Assembly: GCA_030680955.1 (NCBI GenBank)
Contig: JAUXUB010000037.1
Coordinates: 1 to 32,326, forward strand
Length of the DNA stretch: 32,326 bases
Reading direction: 5' to 3'
Origin: a bacterium
GTDB lineage: Bacteria > Patescibacteriota > Minisyncoccia > UBA6257 > JACOXY01
Shown here: positions 7,230-13,613 of the stretch, piece after piece
How the letters are laid out: the number at the start of each line of letters is the position of its first letter
How positions within the stretch are numbered: position 1 is the stretch's first letter
Made by a program: the position numbers and the translations under genes
Notes under the pieces: model-generated
Told to the model about the DNA's origin: nothing
Database searches by the model: none
Seen by the model: the letters and a program-made list of their open reading frames with translations, nothing else

Positions 7230-7829
7230 ATGACTCCTCGCAACAATAGCAATAATGATATTAGACACAATCGCCCTCTGGAAGCGAATCGACATAGGTC
7301 CGCCGAAGCGTCTCGCGGAGGAGACCTTCGGCTCGCCGAAGCGTCTCGCGTAGGAGGCCATCGACTCGCCGAATCTTCTAGCGTGGACAATCAGAATGTC
7401 AAAAAAGAAATCACAGCTGGTGTGATTGTTTACAGGCGGACAAGTGAAGGCTTGAAGTTTTTACTCTTATATCATCGCGGTCAATATTGGAATTTTCCCA
7501 AAGGCCACGTTGAGCGCGAAGAGCGTAGTTTAGATGCTGCCATTCGAGAAACGCACGAAGAAACAGGTTTAAAGAGGACTGATTTGCGTATAATTTCGGG
7601 CTTTAAAGAGTATGAAAGGTTTTATTTTAAAAAAGGAAGGGAAACTATTTTTAAGGTAGTAATTGTTTATCTAGCCGAAACAAGAGAGTCTCGCATACGG
7701 ATATCTTATGAACATCAGGGTTATGCATGGTTTAATTATCGTGAAGCCAGACAAATTACCGCAAGATATAAAGAAAATCAAAAAATATTAGAGCGAGCCT
7801 ATAGATTTATTACTGAACGAGCTAAATAA
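7230..7829 (+). CDS. Nudix hydrolase with repeat-derived N-terminal extension
   Basis: 199 residues. The Nudix fold spans about residues 62-195, with a complete Nudix box: GHVEREERSLDAAI followed by RETHEETGL (G-x5-E-x7-REUxEExGU). Such enzymes hydrolyse nucleoside diphosphates linked to another group, using Mg2+. WNFPKGH just before the box and the small size resemble diadenosine-polyphosphate or RNA 5'-pyrophosphate hydrolases, but the substrate cannot be decided here. The first 55 residues are low-complexity and contain three 11-residue units (SAEASRGGDLR, LAEASRVGGHR, LAESSSVDNQN) encoded by 33-bp GC-rich tandem repeats. The start follows a promoter by 8 nt. If the repeat were spurious, no good later start is available before the fold. 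Confidence 0.85.
   Translation: MTPRNNSNNDIRHNRPLEANRHRSAEASRGGDLRLAEASRVGGHRLAESSSVDNQNVKKEITAGVIVYRRTSEGLKFLLLYHRGQYWNFPKGHVEREERSLDAAIRETHEETGLKRTDLRIISGFKEYERFYFKKGRETIFKVVIVYLAETRESRIRISYEHQGYAWFNYREARQITARYKENQKILERAYRFITERAK
7301..7399 (+). repeat. Three 33-bp tandem units made of a palindromic element, inside the Nudix frame
   Basis: Units begin with CGCCGAA at 7301, 7334 and 7367. The first spans a near-perfect hairpin: GCCGAAG pairs with CTTCGGC and, nested inside, GTCTC pairs with GAGAC. The repeat length is a multiple of three, so the reading frame is kept. The GC content is far above that of the flanking AT-rich DNA. The arrangement recalls the Rickettsia palindromic elements that insert in frame into coding genes. 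Confidence 0.7.
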
Positions 7830-7894
7830 TTCATTTAATCATCGATGCGAACGGAGTTGTGGCAATATGTGACTCTTTTATCAAGCCCCTGTTA

Positions 7895-7924
7895 TTGATT
7901 TTTATTAATCTACTATGATATAAT
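7895..7924 (+). promoter_or_regulatory. Promoter TTGATT-18-TATAAT of the toxin-antitoxin operon
   Basis: The -35 is TTGATT (7895-7900) and the -10 box is TATAAT (7919-7924), with an 18-nt spacer. The ATG at 7932 begins 7 nt after the -10 box, which predicts a leaderless antitoxin mRNA. Confidence 0.65.
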
Positions 7925-7931
7925 TTTACAT

Positions 7932-8150
7932 ATGAACACAGTAACTATCCCTAGAAAAATAGCCAGTAATGACGACCTTATAGTTCTTCCCCGAAGAGAG
8001 TATGAAGAACTTTTATCAATCAAGAAATATAAAGAATTCACTCCCACAAAAGCACAAAAACAGGCTCTCATTAGAGCAGAAAATAATTTTCGTAAAGGTA
8101 AAACATTTTCATACGATGAGCTTGTCAAAAAACTGGATTTTACACATTGA
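7932..8150 (+). CDS. Small antitoxin-like protein, partner of the RelE-type toxin
   Basis: 72 residues, charged, with a short N-terminal strand region (MNTVTIPRKI, DDLIVLPRREYEELL) resembling the DNA-binding half of Phd/AbrB-like antitoxins, and a C-terminal tail rich in Lys, Arg and Phe (FRKGKTFSYDELVKKLDF), typical of the part that wraps the toxin. It is the first gene of a two-gene operon; the toxin frame begins 35 nt before its stop codon. The antitoxin probably represses its own promoter, as is usual for type II systems. The family assignment rests on gene order and overall shape rather than a unique motif. Confidence 0.7.
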   Translation: MNTVTIPRKIASNDDLIVLPRREYEELLSIKKYKEFTPTKAQKQALIRAENNFRKGKTFSYDELVKKLDFTH

Positions 8151-8386
8151 ACCAGGAGTATATAAAATCCTAAAACGATTACCTCGACATGACCGTCGAG
8201 ACAATTTTTGAAGTAATCAGACTACTGCCAGAAGATCCTTATTTCGGTGACCTTCAAAAAATGAAGGGGCTTGATAATTCTTGGCGCCGCCGTATTGGTT
8301 CGTATAGACTTTTCTATCGAATCAAAATAGAGGGAAAGATAATTCTTGTATTTAATTTAGAGCGGAGGACATTAAGTACATATTAA
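8116..8386 (+). pseudogene. RelE/ParE-type toxin gene with a +1 frameshift at TTTTT
   Basis: The first frame starts at ATG 8116, overlapping the antitoxin, and encodes MSLSKNWILHIEPGVYKILKRLPRHDRRDNF before a TGA. The next frame continues in the same family with EVIRLLPEDPYFGDLQ, then KMKG and WRRRIGSYRLFYRI, the expected RelE core and its basic catalytic surface. Removing one T from the run (aatttttgaa) joins both halves into an 89-residue toxin of normal length with no loss of alignment. The interruption is either a homopolymer error, an inactivating mutation, or a programmed +1 shift: the site reads TTT TGA, and tRNA-Phe could slip onto the overlapping TTT, as at the RF2 site. The name RelE is by family similarity only. 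Confidence 0.75.
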
Positions 8387-8487
8387 GCTTTTATTACAAT
8401 TACATTAAAGAGCTTTTATTAACTTCTCGTATAAATTTCTGCTGCTTCGCGATAATTATAGATAGCAATTCAAGGCTTTATTAATGC

Positions 8488-8832
8488 CTACCTTACCTTC
8501 TCCAGTATTTGTTTGAAGATTTTTGGATGATTTTCTGCAAGATCTGCTAATACTTTTCTGTCTAGATTCACTTTAGCTTTTTTCAGTTGGTTAATTAATT
8601 TACTGTAGCTTATTCCATTTTTTCTCGCTTCTGCATTTATTTTTACTTGCCACAAAGAACGAAAATCTCTTTTCTTTTTCTTTCTACCCATAAAGGCATG
8701 AGTCCATGCGTGGAGTAGTGCTTCTTTGGCGGCTCTCTCTTTGGATTTTCTTCCCCAGCGAAAGCCTTTGGTATATTTAAGTATTTTTTTTCGCTTTTTT
8801 GTAGCGATTTTTCCTCGTTTTACTCTTGTCAT
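8488..8832 (-). CDS. rplT: 50S ribosomal protein L20
   Basis: 114 residues, strongly basic, with the family signature MTRVKRGKIATKKRKKILKY, then WGRKSKERAAKEALLHAW, RDFRSLWQVKINAEARKNGISYSKL and LADLAENHPKIF. It binds 23S rRNA early in large-subunit assembly. The length is normal for the family. It is the last gene of infC-rpmI-rplT on the minus strand, 147 bp after rpmI, with a large hairpin in the gap. In other bacteria L20 represses its own operon by binding an rRNA-like leader. Confidence 0.97.
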   Translation of the reverse strand: MTRVKRGKIATKKRKKILKYTKGFRWGRKSKERAAKEALLHAWTHAFMGRKKKKRDFRSLWQVKINAEARKNGISYSKLINQLKKAKVNLDRKVLADLAENHPKIFKQILEKVR

Positions 8833-8854
8833 ATTAGAAATTCTTTAATTTTTT

Positions 8855-8942
8855 GAGCGATAGCGATAAAAAGTAATTAGAATTTGTTATACCGAGCGCA
8901 TAACAGCGCGGTTATGTGCTCGGTAAGGTTTTGCAATCGCTC
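8855..8942 (-). promoter_or_regulatory. Nested hairpin between rpmI and rplT, candidate L20 control region
   Basis: A 15-nt arm (8890-8904) pairs with 8911-8925 (ACCGAGC.CATAAC with GTTATG.GCTCGGT, one mismatch, 6-nt loop). It is enclosed by GAGCGAT (8855-8861) pairing with ATCGCTC (8936-8942). On the minus strand it lies just upstream of the rplT start. There is no T-run directly after it, so it is unlikely to be a simple terminator. Feedback by L20 is an inference from known operons in E. coli and Bacillus. Confidence 0.5.
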
Positions 8943-8979
8943 GAGGTGCGCCTTAGGCTTCCTCTTGCGGACAAAGCCC

Positions 8980-9141
8980 TTACGCATCCATATTAACTAG
9001 TCTTCCAAGTTTTTTCATTTTGCGACCTCTTTGTTTTGTTATGCTAGATTTTTTGGCTCGAAAATGATTAAAGCCCGGAATTCTGTGCATAGCTTTTCCT
9101 GTGCGTGTAATTTTTATTCTTTTTTTTATGCTTGATTTCAT
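8980..9141 (-). CDS. rpmI: 50S ribosomal protein L35
   Basis: 53 residues: MKSSIKKRIKITRTGKAMHR begins the classic L35 pattern (K-T/S-K-S-x-x-K-R-x-K-x-T-x-T-G-K), followed by HFRAKKSSITKQRGRK. It is part of the 50S subunit. It is slightly shorter than most L35 proteins (about 60-65). The frame is open for 76 more codons upstream, but that extension is encoded by stem-loop element 3 and is not L35-like, so I place the start at ATG 9141. No SD precedes this ATG. An SD-like run does precede the duplicate ATGAAATC 119 nt upstream. It lies between infC and rplT, the standard order. Confidence 0.9.
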   Translation of the reverse strand: MKSSIKKRIKITRTGKAMHRIPGFNHFRAKKSSITKQRGRKMKKLGRLVNMDA

Positions 9142-9263
9142 CCCATTAGAGACATATCGCAGTCGTGATAGACGCGTAAGTCTTTTTAATTTTGATTGAT
9201 ATTTTTTTAATTTATCCTGCGGTATTTTGTAAGTGACTGCGGTCTCTAACGGGATTTCATCCC
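9134..9263 (-). repeat. Start-codon stem-loop element 3 (direct repeats plus inverted arms), before rpmI
   Basis: On the minus strand GGGATGAAATC occurs twice (9263-9253 and 9144-9134); the downstream copy is the rpmI start. CCCGTTAGAGAC (9253-9242) pairs with GTCTCTAATGGG (9153-9142), 12 bp with one G-U. After 1 unpaired nt on one side and 5 on the 3' side, GCAGTC (9240-9235) pairs with GACTGC (9164-9159). The 3' arm ends directly at the ATG. The upstream ATG (9260) is preceded by GGTGAGGG, an SD-like run; its frame stops after four codons (ATG AAA TCC CGT TAG). The arms share CCCGTTAGA with element 1 and the helix-bulge-helix design is the same. ATG-to-ATG distance is 119 nt. Confidence 0.7.
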
Positions 9264-9392
9264 TCACCCAAGAAGGAGCATTATCCGCCACTTCTTGTAT
9301 TAATAGTTTTTTGAAGTTAATTGTGATTAATAGTTTATTATAAAACAATACTTGATGTAAAGACCTCACTCATTCTTGTGTGAGGGATTCAA

Positions 9393-9929
9393 TTATTTAG
9401 TTACTTGAACGATGAATCCGTTACCGGTATATCTTGGTGGTGAAACTAATTTGTGGTCGGGGATTAGTAATTTCAGAAATTCTTCAAGTTTTAATCTTGC
9501 CCAATCTCTGTTTGCTTTTTCGCGACCGCGGAGTCTCATCATTATTTCAACCCGTGATCCTTTTTCCAAAAAACCATTAACTTTTCTCGCCATTACATCT
9601 TGATCATGTTTCGCCGCTTTGGCGCTAATACGTACTTGTTTTAATTCTTCTGTTTTTTGTGCCAAGCGTTGTTTTCGGTCTTCTCTCTCCTTCTGATATC
9701 GAAATTTATCAAAACTCATAATACGAGCCACGGGAGGTTTAGCTGTGGGAGCAATTTCTATTAAATCTAAACCCGCTTCTATAGCTCTTCGGAGCGCCTC
9801 TTCTTTTGTAAGAACTCCAAGGTTTTCTCCATCAGGACTAATAACTCTAAGCTCTACTGCTGTTATTTGGTTGTTGATTTTAGCTCGTATAATGGTATGT
9901 ATTGTAGTCTTAATTTTAGGAATAATCAA
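9393..9929 (-). CDS. infC: Translation initiation factor IF-3
   Basis: 178 codons from TTG 9929. The N-domain is recognisable from INNQITAVELRVISPDGENLGVLTKEEAL, the linker follows RIMSFDKFRYQKEREDRKQR, and the C-domain has VRISAKAAKHDQDVMARKV and RVEIMMRLRGREKAN. IF-3 binds the 30S subunit, blocks 50S joining and checks start codons. The start is uncertain: no ATG lies in front of the domain, so TTG 9929 or a rare codon further in (such as ATT or ATC; E. coli infC uses AUU) must be used. A rare start would allow the known IF-3 self-control. It is the first gene of infC-rpmI-rplT. Confidence 0.95.
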   Translation of the reverse strand: MIIPKIKTTIHTIIRAKINNQITAVELRVISPDGENLGVLTKEEALRRAIEAGLDLIEIAPTAKPPVARIMSFDKFRYQKEREDRKQRLAQKTEELKQVRISAKAAKHDQDVMARKVNGFLEKGSRVEIMMRLRGREKANRDWARLKLEEFLKLLIPDHKLVSPPRYTGNGFIVQVTK

Positions 9930-9948
9930 GCCCGTAGCCTGGCATTTC

Positions 9949-10461
9949 CTATTTCAATAGATAAGCTAATGATATGATAATAAGTGATATTTGAGTAGTA
10001 GCGCCTAAAAATGCTTGATTTTTTTTAACTGTCCAATGAAAAAATTTATGGAATTTATGATATTTTGTTATTAATTTATATTTTGTTCGTAGCTTTTTAG
10101 ACCACAACGGAGACGAATCTATAATATCTGGCATTAAGCATCCCAGAGCGCCAATAATAAGGTAAAACCAGACATCTATTGGAAGGAGTGCTAGTAACGA
10201 CAAAAAAAGAGTTCCACCTAAGGCAAAATCTATTAAAAGCATAATCCAATCCCTTTTTATATAGGAAAATTCGGGGACGTTATCTATTTTAGTATTTAGA
10301 TAATTAGGGCCAGATTTTATTGCGCGATAGCTACCCTGATCAAAGTGTGGTAAGGAGTCCATTATATGGTGAGTCAAAAAACCTGCCGCAAAACCCAAAG
10401 CTGGATTTTTAGTGGCCACTCCTATTGCTGCGCCTACAATTGTGTGGGTAGTAAAAAGCAT
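9949..10461 (-). CDS. YdjM/DUF457-like membrane protein (predicted metal-dependent hydrolase fold)
   Basis: 170 residues with about four hydrophobic segments. The N-terminus MLFTTHTIVGAAIGVATKNP, then FLTHHIMDSLPHFD, and later GALGCLMPDIIDSSPLW match the His- and Asp-containing pattern of small membrane-bound metal-dependent hydrolase-like proteins: H6, the HH pair with D, and the D of MPD. The substrate is unknown. A charged loop (WSKKLRTKYKLITKYHKFHK) precedes the last helix. It lies 19 bp upstream of infC on the same strand, so it could be co-transcribed with the ribosomal operon, but there is no functional link. Confidence 0.65.
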   Translation of the reverse strand: MLFTTHTIVGAAIGVATKNPALGFAAGFLTHHIMDSLPHFDQGSYRAIKSGPNYLNTKIDNVPEFSYIKRDWIMLLIDFALGGTLFLSLLALLPIDVWFYLIIGALGCLMPDIIDSSPLWSKKLRTKYKLITKYHKFHKFFHWTVKKNQAFLGATTQISLIIISLAYLLK

Positions 10462-10507
10462 TCTAACAATATCAAAAATTAAATATCAAATATAAAAATT
10501 TAGGTTG

Positions 10508-10534
10508 CTTGAAAATTATTGAATAATTTTCAAG
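10508..10534. repeat. Perfect AT-rich palindrome between two minus-strand genes
   Basis: CTTGAAAATTATT, then G, then AATAATTTTCAAG: 13 perfect pairs. It lies between the tRNA-binding protein gene and the YdjM-like gene. It has no T-run and low GC, so it would be a weak terminator at best; it may be an operator or a repeat. Confidence 0.5.
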
Positions 10535-10571
10535 CTTCATGAATTTTGATTTTTGCATTTTTATCTTTCAT

Positions 10572-11090
10572 TTATCTAATTTGGCTTCCCGGTTCTACTT
10601 CTCTCTCAGGCGTTAAAATTATCGGTAATCCATCTTCGTTTGTTACCGCAAGAAGCATACCTTGACTTTCCTCACCCATTAATTTTCTTGGTTCTAGATT
10701 GGCGATTATTACTATTTCGCGTCCTATTAAATCACTTGGTAAGTAGGATTTTCCTATTCCTGCAATAATTTGCCTGATTTCTCTAGATTCTGCGGGAATA
10801 GCTTCCAGTGTATTTAAATCAGCATTCCCCACAGCTACTTCAAGTATATTTTCAGGATTTTCTGCTGGAGGAATTATACCTAAAACGACTTTAAGTTTTA
10901 ACAATTTATCGGACCCTTCAATAGGTTCCGCACTTAAAATTTTAGCTACTCGTAGGTTTACCCTCTTAAAAATATCTAAATCAATTAAGTTGACGCTTTG
11001 GCTTTGCGGATCGTTTTTGTTATTAGCACTAGTGGCGCTCACATCCTTTTTGGGAGGGTCAACTTTCTTAAAATCATCTAAGCTAATCAT
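10572..11090 (-). CDS. Stand-alone tRNA-binding (EMAP/MetG-C-like) protein
   Basis: 172 residues from ATG 11090. A polar N-terminal stretch of about 40 residues is followed by a complete tRNA-binding OB-fold: LDIFKRVNLRVAKILSAEPI, GSDKLLKLKVVLG, EVAVGNADLNTL, IAGIGKSYLPSDLIGREIVII, ANLEPRKLMGEESQGMLLAV. This domain is the C-terminal part of many methionyl-tRNA synthetases and also occurs alone (CsaA, Arc1/EMAP-like). It probably raises tRNA affinity of a synthetase. I prefer ATG 11090 over 11096 because a TTAACA-17-TATTAT promoter ends 7 nt before it, the spacing of other leaderless starts here. The acidic C-terminus (EREVEPGSQIR) is complete. Confidence 0.85.
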   Translation of the reverse strand: MISLDDFKKVDPPKKDVSATSANNKNDPQSQSVNLIDLDIFKRVNLRVAKILSAEPIEGSDKLLKLKVVLGIIPPAENPENILEVAVGNADLNTLEAIPAESREIRQIIAGIGKSYLPSDLIGREIVIIANLEPRKLMGEESQGMLLAVTNEDGLPIILTPEREVEPGSQIR

Positions 11091-11097
11091 AGACATA

Positions 11098-11126
11098 ATA
11101 ATATCAAATAAATATAGTATTGTTAA
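11098..11126 (-). promoter_or_regulatory. Promoter TTAACA-17-TATTAT, 7 nt before the tRNA-binding protein ATG
   Basis: On the minus strand, TTAACA (11126-11121), a 17-nt spacer and TATTAT (11103-11098), then 7 nt to ATG 11090. This predicts a leaderless mRNA. Confidence 0.5.
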
Positions 11127-11140
11127 GTAAATTTTTTAAT

Positions 11141-11162
11141 AAAAAACCGACATTCGTCGGCT
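11141..11162 (-). terminator. Rho-independent terminator after the zinc-ribbon gene
   Basis: On the minus strand, CCGAC-GAAT-GTCGG is followed by TTTTTT, 11 bp after the zinc-ribbon stop codon. Confidence 0.75.
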
Positions 11163-11172
11163 TTATATACAT

Positions 11173-11436
11173 TTATTTTTTCTTTGTTTTCACTTTTTTC
11201 TGTGAATAGTCGGAAGTGTATATTGGAATGCTGACTTTTGTATTTCCTAAACATACAGGAATTATTATCGGTTCCTCGGGATCTTTTATGGATTTGCAAC
11301 TCGGACAATTAAGTGGTATTCGTACAGCGGATCCAAAACAACCAGCTTCTACTATCGTTTTTTGTTCATATTCCTTCTTACAATCCCTACAGCGTACTTT
11401 TCTTGTTGGATAATCGCCGTGGCTTCGTATGCGCAT
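11173..11436 (-). CDS. Small zinc-ribbon protein
   Basis: 87 residues with two CxxC knuckles: CRDC (Cys16, Cys19) and CPSC (Cys44, Cys47), separated by 24 residues with one more Cys33. This should bind one Zn2+. The C-terminus is lysine-rich (QKKVKTKKK), suggesting nucleic-acid or ribosome contact. The start is well supported: GGGAGG lies 5 nt before ATG, and a TGCTATACT extended -10 lies upstream. It stands alone with its own terminator. Function unknown. Confidence 0.75.
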   Translation of the reverse strand: MRIRSHGDYPTRKVRCRDCKKEYEQKTIVEAGCFGSAVRIPLNCPSCKSIKDPEEPIIIPVCLGNTKVSIPIYTSDYSQKKVKTKKK

Positions 11437-11742
11437 TATTTCCTCCCTATAACTTGCTTCTTTTAGTATAGCAATATATCTAGAAAAATCAAAATAATTC
11501 AGAATTATTGTAGTATTTTGTCAATGGTTGCAGAGGTTTTAAATTAAAGTATAGTAAAAAAAGGTAATACATTTTTTTGTTTTAGTTAGTGGAGTGAGGC
11601 CCCTTTCTTAAATAAAAAAATTAAAAAACCATAAGTTAGCTTAAAATATTTTTAAGCGAAACTGTAGTATTATCCATTCGGCAAGCTCAGGATTAATGCT
11701 GAGCAGGGCCGAAGCATTAAAATTAAATAAGGATAATCGAGT
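11437..11742. other. Intergenic region between divergent genes, AT-rich, with one hairpin
   Basis: It holds the minus-strand promoter of the zinc-ribbon gene near its left end and, at 11677-11713, a nested hairpin: TTCGGC/GCCGAA outside and GCTCAG/CTGAGC inside. The hairpin contains aagctcagg, resembling the dispersed ttcgacaagctcagg repeat seen in many genomes and, in degenerate form, at 15923 and 31929 here. It lies in the leader of the exported-protein gene. Nothing coding is visible. Confidence 0.45.
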
Positions 11743-12465
11743 ATGACTAATACTTTGAAAAGAAACATGCTCGGTGTGCTTTTGATAGTCGGATTGATGG
11801 TTGCAGTGAATATATCGCCAGCAAATGGTGAAGTGAGCGCTACGACAACAAATAATGGAGCTACCGTCACTGCAGTAACGACAAGCGCAGCACCAACCGT
11901 TACGATTTCTCAGCAAGATTTAATAGCGCTAAAGGCCGCGCTAGATGGATTGCAAGCAGTGGTTGTTTCGTTAGATGCGTATGTAAAGAAATTACCAAAA
12001 GATAGCAAAGAGAGAGCATTGATCGCGCCGAAATTAAGTGCAACGCTTAGTCAGATGACTTTAAGTTTAGTAGCGCTTAAAGGAACTCTTGCCGCCGCGA
12101 ATGTTTCGCAAAATACTAATTTGGTAGAAGTTAAGCCAGCACCAGTTATTGCAGATAAAACGAATGTTGTAGAAGTTAAGCCAGCACCGATTGTAGCAGA
12201 AAAGAAAGAAGTGGTTGTAAAACCGATAACCAAGATTAGCGAAAATACCGCAGGTCTATCTAGCGCAAAATCCACAGCAGATAGCGCTGTCGTAAGTGAA
12301 GAAAAAGCTGCAACGGATAATACAGAAAGCCAAGGAATATTATCTTCACTAAAGACTTCGCTTAACTCACCGCCTGGAGTAATAGTGCTTGTAGTGTTTG
12401 CAATCATCTTTGGAGTCGTTGTTTTTATGAGAGTATCTTCCAAAAAAGAAGCACAAACGACATAG
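11743..12465 (+). CDS. Exported, C-terminally anchored Ala/Thr/Val-rich protein
   Basis: 240 residues. It has a signal peptide (basic MTNTLKRN, hydrophobic MLGVLLIVGLMVAVNI, then SPANGE), a low-complexity Thr/Ala segment, and a predicted helical region (LIALKAALDGLQAVVVSLDAYVKKL, then LSQMTLSLVALKGTLAAANV). A 15-residue repeat with VEVKPAP occurs twice (DNA units start at 12124 and 12169), followed by a Ser-rich stretch, a C-terminal transmembrane helix (GVIVLVVFAIIFGVVVFM) and a basic tail. This layout fits a cell-surface or periplasm-spanning protein anchored at its C-terminus. AAGGA lies 8 nt before the ATG and a strong terminator follows, so it is probably well expressed. No named family recognised. 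Confidence 0.75.
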   Translation: MTNTLKRNMLGVLLIVGLMVAVNISPANGEVSATTTNNGATVTAVTTSAAPTVTISQQDLIALKAALDGLQAVVVSLDAYVKKLPKDSKERALIAPKLSATLSQMTLSLVALKGTLAAANVSQNTNLVEVKPAPVIADKTNVVEVKPAPIVAEKKEVVVKPITKISENTAGLSSAKSTADSAVVSEEKAATDNTESQGILSSLKTSLNSPPGVIVLVVFAIIFGVVVFMRVSSKKEAQTT

Positions 12466-12468
12466 TTT

Positions 12469-12508
12469 AAAATAAATGACTCGCCAAAAAGCGAGTCATT
12501 TATTTTTT
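12469..12508 (+). terminator. Strong Rho-independent terminator
   Basis: A 15-bp stem (AAATAAATGACTCGC with GCGAGTCATTTATTT), loop CAAAAA and a T-run, immediately after the exported-protein gene. Confidence 0.9.
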
Positions 12509-12570
12509 ACTTGCTTTTTGTTTTAAGACGAATATAATGTGCATAGCTCAATAAGTAAGGAGGATACAAA

Positions 12571-13071
12571 ATGTCGCGAAGAAAAATCTTTGTTAAAGTT
12601 TCTGGCGATGAATTTCTAAAGCCCGCATTTCTAAAGTGGATAAAAAAAATCTGCAAAAAAGCATGGGTCGTAATCTGTGTCGGTGGAGGTACGCAAATTA
12701 ATGAGGAGTTCAATCGTCGTGGATTTCCTGTTAAAGTTCACGGGCCTATGGGACGTGAAATAAACACTTTTGAAGAGAGACAAGTTCAACGTGATGTATT
12801 AGAGGTTAATCAGGAAGCATTGCAAGATCGGCTTGTTAAAGAGAATATTTTTGCTGTAGTAGAAATACCAATAATTACCATTGGAACAGTACTTTGTCCA
12901 GTAAATGGTGACGAAATGATACGCACGGCGTATCTTGGTTTTGATGAGTTGTATATTATTACCACAACTATTACACGAGCCAAAGAGAAGGCGGCGATAT
13001 TTTTAGATCTTCCTTATGTAACTATTCTCTATGAAGTAAATGGCGCGTTAAAACGTTTAGTTACTAAATAA
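12571..13071 (+). CDS. Short amino-acid-kinase-like protein
   Basis: 166 residues. The N-terminal half follows the amino acid kinase fold: FVKVSGDEFL, then VVICVGGGTQINEEFNRRG with the glycine-rich loop (GGG at 38-40) that in acetylglutamate, UMP and aspartate kinases holds the phosphoryl substrate. The rest (TVLCPVNGDEMIRTAYLG, ELYIITTTITRAKEK, LPYVTILYEVNG) resembles the middle of the fold. Family members are 230-300 residues, so the C-terminal ATP-binding part seems missing; it may be a non-catalytic or unusually small member. The start is fixed by AAGGAGG 8 nt upstream of the ATG. It is a single-gene unit between two terminators. Confidence 0.6.
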   Translation: MSRRKIFVKVSGDEFLKPAFLKWIKKICKKAWVVICVGGGTQINEEFNRRGFPVKVHGPMGREINTFEERQVQRDVLEVNQEALQDRLVKENIFAVVEIPIITIGTVLCPVNGDEMIRTAYLGFDELYIITTTITRAKEKAAIFLDLPYVTILYEVNGALKRLVTK

Positions 13072-13072
13072 T

Positions 13073-13100
13073 AAATGCTCCCGAATTATGGGAGCATTTT
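13073..13100. terminator. Bidirectional terminator between convergent genes
   Basis: AAATGCTCCC-gaattat-GGGAGCATTT with A and T runs on its two sides, between the kinase-like gene (+) and the minus-strand gene ending at 13125. Confidence 0.85.
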
Positions 13101-13124
13101 AATTTATCGCAATAGTAAATATTA

Positions 13125-13361
13125 TTACTTGCTTTCACTTACTCTATCAGCAATCTCTCTGATTTGATTACGCTCTTCTTTAGTGATTTCTCTCTCAGTC
13201 CAGTCTACTTCTAAAACTTGTCCACCAACTTTTACTGATACCCACATAGAATTATAAACTATTCCAGCTTCTCTTAATGTTAACCATTCAGGCTTTTTAT
13301 TTACTATCATTCTATATAATGGGAACTGTTTTGCTGTTTTAACTGATGGGTCGTTAGACAT
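13125..13361 (-). CDS. Small soluble protein of unknown function
   Basis: 78 residues, no signal peptide or membrane segment. A region of mixed aromatic and hydrophobic residues (FPLYRMIVNKKPEWLTLREAG, YNSMWVSVKVGGQVLEVDW) is followed by a charged helix (TEREITKEERNQIREIADRV). The start is supported by AAAGGATCGGTGA just before ATG and a TATAGT-like -10 upstream. It is separated from the upstream small operon by a terminator and has its own terminator, so it is a single-gene unit. No family recognised. Confidence 0.6.
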   Translation of the reverse strand: MSNDPSVKTAKQFPLYRMIVNKKPEWLTLREAGIVYNSMWVSVKVGGQVLEVDWTEREITKEERNQIREIADRVSESK

Positions 13362-13429
13362 TCACCGATCCTTTGTTTTACATAAATAAACTTTAATAAT
13401 ATTACTATAATAAAATTACATTTGCAAAT

Positions 13430-13471
13430 ATAAAAAAGAAGCCTAACCGCGCGGAAGCAGTTGGGCTTCTT
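13430..13471 (-). terminator. Terminator of the small CxxC/TM-peptide operon
   Basis: On the minus strand AAGAAGCCCAAC and GTTAGGCTTCTT form a 12-bp stem with one G-U around a 12-nt loop, followed by TTTT. It lies 35 bp after the 35-residue peptide gene. Confidence 0.8.
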
Positions 13472-13505
13472 GGTGGCGAGGCCATTACTCATCTGGTAAA
13501 ACTCC

Positions 13506-13613
13506 CTAGAACTCCCGCAGTTTTTTTATGCGTTTTGGATGTTTGGGACCCGTTACCCAACGACACCATCCAAAAAAATAGAGCGCAACAATAAAAATAA
13601 TTATTGGGATCAT
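13506..13613 (-). CDS. 35-residue single-helix membrane peptide
   Basis: A hydrophobic helix (MIPIIIFIVALYFFGWCRWV) is followed by a basic tail (TGPKHPKRIKKLREF), so the C-terminus should face the cytoplasm. AAAGGAGG lies 5 nt before the ATG. The ATG overlaps the TGA of the upstream gene (ATGA), so translation is coupled. Toxin-like peptides have similar shape, but nothing proves that role here. Confidence 0.65.
   Translation of the reverse strand: MIPIIIFIVALYFFGWCRWVTGPKHPKRIKKLREF

Noticed and set aside
8980-9369. A 129-residue reading frame ending as L35
   Set aside because: The first 76 codons are encoded by stem-loop element 3 and the intergenic region and are not L35-like; L35 starts at 9141.
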